NCBI GenBank assembly: GCA_017455945.1
Contig: JAFTLM010000119.1
Location: forward strand, 1 to 10,358
Length of the DNA stretch: 10,358 nucleotides
Direction: 5' to 3'
From: Clostridia bacterium
GTDB lineage: Bacteria; Bacillota; Clostridia; Oscillospirales; CAG-272
The stretch's first letter is position 1, and each line of letters begins with the position of its first letter. Positions 6,627-10,358 of this stretch are shown here, in pieces. Position numbers and translations under genes: made by a program. The notes beneath the pieces are model-generated. The model did not search any database. It had not been told where the DNA came from and saw nothing but the letters and a program-made list of their open reading frames with translations.

Positions 6627-8813
6627 ATGAAAAAATCAGTAAGAATATTAGTTTTGGCATTTGCCCTCATAATGCTTCTTTCGGTACCCGTAGGTGCGTT
6701 TAACTCTTATCAGTCTTATACGTACTCTATCAACGGTGAGCCCCTGCTTTCGCCAGATGCATATATTCCGGTAGCTCAGTACGGAAACCGTCATATGCTT
6801 TTCCCGGAGGGAATAGAGCTTACTGCTCCCCAGGATATGGTGGTAGACGATGAGGGTAACGTGTATATCGCAGACTCCAAGCTTAATGCAGTGGTGGTTC
6901 TCGACAGAAACTATAAATATAAGTTTATGGTTTCCGCATTTACTAACGAAATTGGTGCACCCGATACGCTCGCTGAGCCCGAAGGTGTATTCGTAACCGA
7001 CCACAAGAAAAACGGCTACGGTGAGATAATCGAAGCGGGAAAAATTTATGTCTGCGATACTAAAAATTCCCGTATCGTAGTATTCAGCCGTGAGGGTGAT
7101 TTCCTTTACGTGCTTGATGAACCCAAGTCAGAACTCTTTTCGGATGATTCTGTTTACCGTCCCGTTGCAATGGCGGTAGACCAGTATAACAGAATTTACG
7201 TGGCTTCTCCCACAACCCCCGAGGGAATTATAGTTCTTACCTCGGAAGGTGAATTCACAGGATTTATAGGCGCTCAGGAAGTAACTATTTCTCCTTGGGA
7301 TATCATATGGAAGAGATTCCAGACCGAAAAGCAGAAAAAGCTTTCCGAGCAGCGTATTCCCGCTCCTTACAGCAATATCTCAATAAACGATGACGGATTT
7401 GTTTTTGCAATTTCTGCAAGCTCAGACCTTGATACTAAGGTTGAGAACGCTATCAGAAATAAGGAGGCAACTCCTAATGCGTCTCAGGTAAAGCTTCTTA
7501 ATAACGCAGGTAGCGAAATTATGAGAAGAAACGGTTTCTATCCTCCTGTAGGTGAAATCGCGTTCACAACCCTTTCCCGTGACCCCAATGCAATAACCGG
7601 CGTATCTAAGGTCGGTGACGTTGCAGTAGGAGAGTCGGGTACGTGGTCTATCTCCGATACCAAGCGTAGTAAGATATTTACCTACGATAACGAAGGAAAT
7701 CTTCTTTTCGCCTTTGGTGATATGGGTAACCTTCAGCTCGGTAACGTAAGTACGATTAAGGCTATCGCTTATCAGGGCGAGAGACTTCTTGTGCTTGACT
7801 CCGGAGCAAACAAGAGTATAACAGTGTACGAGAGAACCGGATACGGTGATATTCTCTATAAAGCGGTTACAGACCAGATCAACCGTGAATACGATAAGGC
7901 AATCGAAAACTGGACAGAAATTCTTATGAGAAACTCCAACTTCGACGCCGCGTATATCGGTATCGGTCAGGCTCTTTACAGAAGCGGTCAGTATGAAGCT
8001 GCTATGGAGCACTTTGAGGCTGCATACGATACAGAAAACTGGTCTCTTGCATATGCCGAAATACGTAAGGAAATCATAGAAGATATCTTCATCTGGATTC
8101 CTATCGTAATTATAGCACTCTGCCTCGGTCTTGGATTCGTTCTCAGAAAGATTGCAAAGATCAATACCAGAGTGGCAACATCCGGAGAAAAGATAACCTA
8201 CGGTAAAGAGCTTCTCTACGGTTTCCACGTAATGATGCATCCTTTTGACGGCTTCTGGGATTTGAAGCACGAAAAGAGAGGATCGGTTCGTGCGGCTATT
8301 ACATATCTTGCAATAACCGTGCTTGCATTCTATTATCAGTCAATCGGTCAGGGATATTTGTTCAATCCTCAGGGCACGTACTCCATAATTTTCGTTCAGC
8401 TTATAGGTGTTTTGGTGCCTGTAATGCTGTTCGTAGTAGCAAACTGGTGTCTTACAACCCTGTTTGAGGGTGAGGGTAGCTTTAAGGATGTGTTTATTGC
8501 AACCTCTTACTCGTTGCTTCCTCTTCCGTTGATTTTGATTCCCGCAACTATCGCTTCCACAGCGGTAATTTCTACCGAAAAAGATATAGTTAACCTTTTC
8601 ATAACCTTTGCGTTTATTTGGGTAGGATTCCTTCTCATCTTCGGCGTAATGGTTACACATGATTATTCACTTGGTAAGAACATGATAACACTTATCGGTA
8701 CAATAGTGGGTATGGTGTTTATTATGTTCGTAGCACTCCTGTTCACCACACTTCTCGGTAAGATCGTCGGATTTATTTCCAACATCATAGTCGAGCTCAG
8801 TTACCGAATGTAA
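6627..8813 (+). CDS. exported NHL-propeller/TPR/Yip1-domain membrane protein
   Basis: Function unknown. A signal peptide (MKKSVRI..., hydrophobic core, VGA before Phe) leads into about six NHL-like blades, for example PQDMVVDDEGNVYIADSKLN (from residue 68), EPEGVFVTD...KIYVCDTKNSRIVVF (from 117), and repeats from about 177, 249, 329 and 371. Together they should form a six-bladed propeller. A TPR-like helical pair (about 425-484, with AAYIGIGQALYRSGQYEAA) precedes a membrane helix at 488-508. From about 525 a Yip1-type domain follows, opening with YGFHVMMHPFDGFWDLK and carrying about five membrane helices to the C-terminus. The topology implies an extracellular propeller and TPR tethered to the membrane. 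The Shine-Dalgarno AAAGGAGG (6613-6620) overlaps the preceding stop codon. Similar proteins are annotated as YIP1 family near sugar transporters in Bacillota. It may bind or organise a partner near the importer (inference). Confidence 0.8.
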   Translation: MKKSVRILVLAFALIMLLSVPVGAFNSYQSYTYSINGEPLLSPDAYIPVAQYGNRHMLFPEGIELTAPQDMVVDDEGNVYIADSKLNAVVVLDRNYKYKFMVSAFTNEIGAPDTLAEPEGVFVTDHKKNGYGEIIEAGKIYVCDTKNSRIVVFSREGDFLYVLDEPKSELFSDDSVYRPVAMAVDQYNRIYVASPTTPEGIIVLTSEGEFTGFIGAQEVTISPWDIIWKRFQTEKQKKLSEQRIPAPYSNISINDDGFVFAISASSDLDTKVENAIRNKEATPNASQVKLLNNAGSEIMRRNGFYPPVGEIAFTTLSRDPNAITGVSKVGDVAVGESGTWSISDTKRSKIFTYDNEGNLLFAFGDMGNLQLGNVSTIKAIAYQGERLLVLDSGANKSITVYERTGYGDILYKAVTDQINREYDKAIENWTEILMRNSNFDAAYIGIGQALYRSGQYEAAMEHFEAAYDTENWSLAYAEIRKEIIEDIFIWIPIVIIALCLGLGFVLRKIAKINTRVATSGEKITYGKELLYGFHVMMHPFDGFWDLKHEKRGSVRAAITYLAITVLAFYYQSIGQGYLFNPQGTYSIIFVQLIGVLVPVMLFVVANWCLTTLFEGEGSFKDVFIATSYSLLPLPLILIPATIASTAVISTEKDIVNLFITFAFIWVGFLLIFGVMVTHDYSLGKNMITLIGTIVGMVFIMFVALLFTTLLGKIVGFISNIIVELSYRM

Positions 8814-8837
8814 ATAACAGAAAAGGAGATTGATATA

Positions 8838-10358
8838 ATGAAAAATACTAAAAAGTTAATATCTGCGCTCTTGTCTGTTTGTATGCTTCTCGGTGCACTG
8901 AGCGGTCTCTTCGTGTTTGGAGCTTCGGCGGCTGAAACGACTGTTGCAGATGAAACTCAAAAAGAAGATATCACAAAAATAGATTATCTTACAAAAGTGT
9001 ATCGCACAGCACAGGAAAAGCTCGATACAATGACAATGCGTTTTGCAAAAGGCAATTATCAGCTTTGGATAAATGAATTTACCGGTGAGATGGCACTTAA
9101 AAACATCAAGACCGAAGAAGTTCTTTTCTCCAACCCCTATGACGTTGGTCTTAGTTCGGCAGCTGATTCTGTAAAAGCAGAGCTTTTGTCGCAGATTATA
9201 GTAGAGTATACGGGTAATAAGCTTACCGGTTCAAATAAGTTTACAAGCTATACCGATGCGGCTCTTAATAACCAGATAAAGGTTAAGAGCATAAAGAACG
9301 GTATGCGTGTAGAATATACAATCGGTCGTGAGGAAACCAAGTATCTTGTTCCCAGACTTATTACAAAAGAGCGTTTTGAAACGCAAATTCTTGAGCCCGT
9401 TATCGCTGCGATTGAAGCAAGCGATATGACAACAACAACCAAAAACTTTACCATAAATAAGTTTAAGGCTTATTGGGAGTTTAAAGACCCGGAAGATCCC
9501 AAGATAGCAGATAACGATATGGCTAAAGCCGACCTGTTTGATCAGGTTCCCATCACAGCAAAACTCGGTGCGGTTTACATAATCGACGCAAATATTTCGC
9601 CGGCAGACTTGATGAGACTTGAGGAGCAGATCAAAACGTACTGCCCCGCATATACGTATGAAGAACTTGATATGGACCATACCGAAACCGAATACGAGAG
9701 CGAAGACCAGAATCCTCCCGTGTTCAAGATGGCTCTTGAGTATAAGCTTGATGATCTCGGTATGACGGTAACTCTTCCCGCAAACGGTATCCGTTTCGAT
9801 GAGTCGCTTTATCAGTTGAGTTCTATAACAGTCCTTCCTTTTATGGGTGCAGGACAGTATAGCACAGCTCGTCCCAATAAGGGTTATACATTTATTCCCG
9901 ACGGTTCGGGAGCGATCTTCAGATTTGAAGATATCCCCTCAACCGGTGCAACCGTAGGCGGTAATATCTACGGTCAGGACTACGCATACTACACCGTTAC
10001 CGGTAAATATCAGGAAACCTTTAAGATTCCCGTATTCGGTATCGTAAGAGAGAATGAGTATGTCTTCGAAAAAGACGCAACAGGTAAGGATGAGATAGTT
10101 AAGCTGGATAATCCCACTTCAAGCGGATTCTTTGCTATCGTTGAAGAGGGCGATTCCCTGGCGAAACTTGTTACAACTCACCACGGAACGAGAAGTGAGT
10201 ATCATACGGTTCAGTTCTCTGTAAACCCCAGACCTTTTGACGAATACAGACTTTCCGACTCCGTATCGGTTGCTAATAACAGCCCCGTAAAGGTAGTTTC
10301 CGAAAGAAAGTACCTTGACAATTATAAGGTAAGATATATAATGCTTACCGATGATAAG
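8838..10358 (+). CDS. secreted DUF5696-type protein, 3' end cut by the window
   Basis: Function unknown. The frame stays open from ATG 8838 to the window edge (507 codons, no stop). AAAAGGAG at 8821-8828 is a good ribosome site, and the 24-bp gap after the previous gene carries no terminator. Residues 1-31 are a signal peptide ending ASA before AET; the Cys at 15 does not make a lipobox. Residues about 66-105 hold a sheet-rich segment (YQLWINEFTGEMALKNIKTE, then SNPYD), and residues near 350-360 read FIPDGSGAIF. Both resemble DUF5696 proteins found beside sugar ABC importers in Paenibacillus and Clostridia. The lack of a stop could hide a longer C-terminal region, including any catalytic part. 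The family name rests on remembered features, not a search. Confidence 0.7.
   Translation, partial: MKNTKKLISALLSVCMLLGALSGLFVFGASAAETTVADETQKEDITKIDYLTKVYRTAQEKLDTMTMRFAKGNYQLWINEFTGEMALKNIKTEEVLFSNPYDVGLSSAADSVKAELLSQIIVEYTGNKLTGSNKFTSYTDAALNNQIKVKSIKNGMRVEYTIGREETKYLVPRLITKERFETQILEPVIAAIEASDMTTTTKNFTINKFKAYWEFKDPEDPKIADNDMAKADLFDQVPITAKLGAVYIIDANISPADLMRLEEQIKTYCPAYTYEELDMDHTETEYESEDQNPPVFKMALEYKLDDLGMTVTLPANGIRFDESLYQLSSITVLPFMGAGQYSTARPNKGYTFIPDGSGAIFRFEDIPSTGATVGGNIYGQDYAYYTVTGKYQETFKIPVFGIVRENEYVFEKDATGKDEIVKLDNPTSSGFFAIVEEGDSLAKLVTTHHGTRSEYHTVQFSVNPRPFDEYRLSDSVSVANNSPVKVVSERKYLDNYKVRYIMLTDDK

Noticed and set aside
7422..8270. Minus-strand frame (282 codons) opposite the propeller protein
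   Set aside because: Antisense shadow of a real coding sequence. No start signal or recognisable domain.

Overview
The window reads as part of an anaerobic Clostridia-type Bacillota (Firmicutes) genome. The evidence is strong AGGAGG-type ribosome binding sites, an A/T-rich intergenic region beside denser coding DNA, frequent AGA/CTT/GTA codons, and exported proteins with lysine-rich signal peptides. No marker gene is present, so the taxonomy is an inference.

Layout. Bases 1-194 hold the 3' end of an unidentified upstream unit: small hairpins, then a clear rho-independent terminator at 152-192. Bases 195-836 are A/T-rich and hold no convincing gene, but they contain a compact inverted repeat (225-277), a G+C palindrome (298-307) and repeated TTTGTGC/GCACAAA sites. 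A near-consensus sigma-A promoter (TTGACA, 17 bp, TATGAT, extended -10) lies at 837-865. It drives a leader of about 215 nt that can fold into a three-way junction plus downstream hairpins.

From 1087 to the right edge, five genes run on the plus strand with short gaps and no terminator between them. They are a giant secreted solute-binding protein (1216 aa) with sugar-binding-like N-terminal modules, two MalF/MalG-type sugar ABC permeases, an exported NHL beta-propeller/TPR/Yip1 membrane protein (728 aa), and the first 507 residues of a secreted DUF5696-type protein that runs off the window.

How they may work together. The solute-binding protein and the two permeases form the capture and membrane parts of a carbohydrate (CUT1-type) ABC importer. 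No ATPase gene is visible, so it is either beyond the right edge or shared from elsewhere, as MsmK-type ATPases are. The propeller-Yip1 protein and the DUF5696 protein are large extracytoplasmic partners of unknown role. Their tight co-operon position suggests surface capture, presentation or processing of a complex glycan, but the substrate cannot be read from the sequence. The most notable points are the multi-domain binding protein, the propeller-TPR-Yip1 fusion, and the structured leader with its repeated GTGCAC sites.
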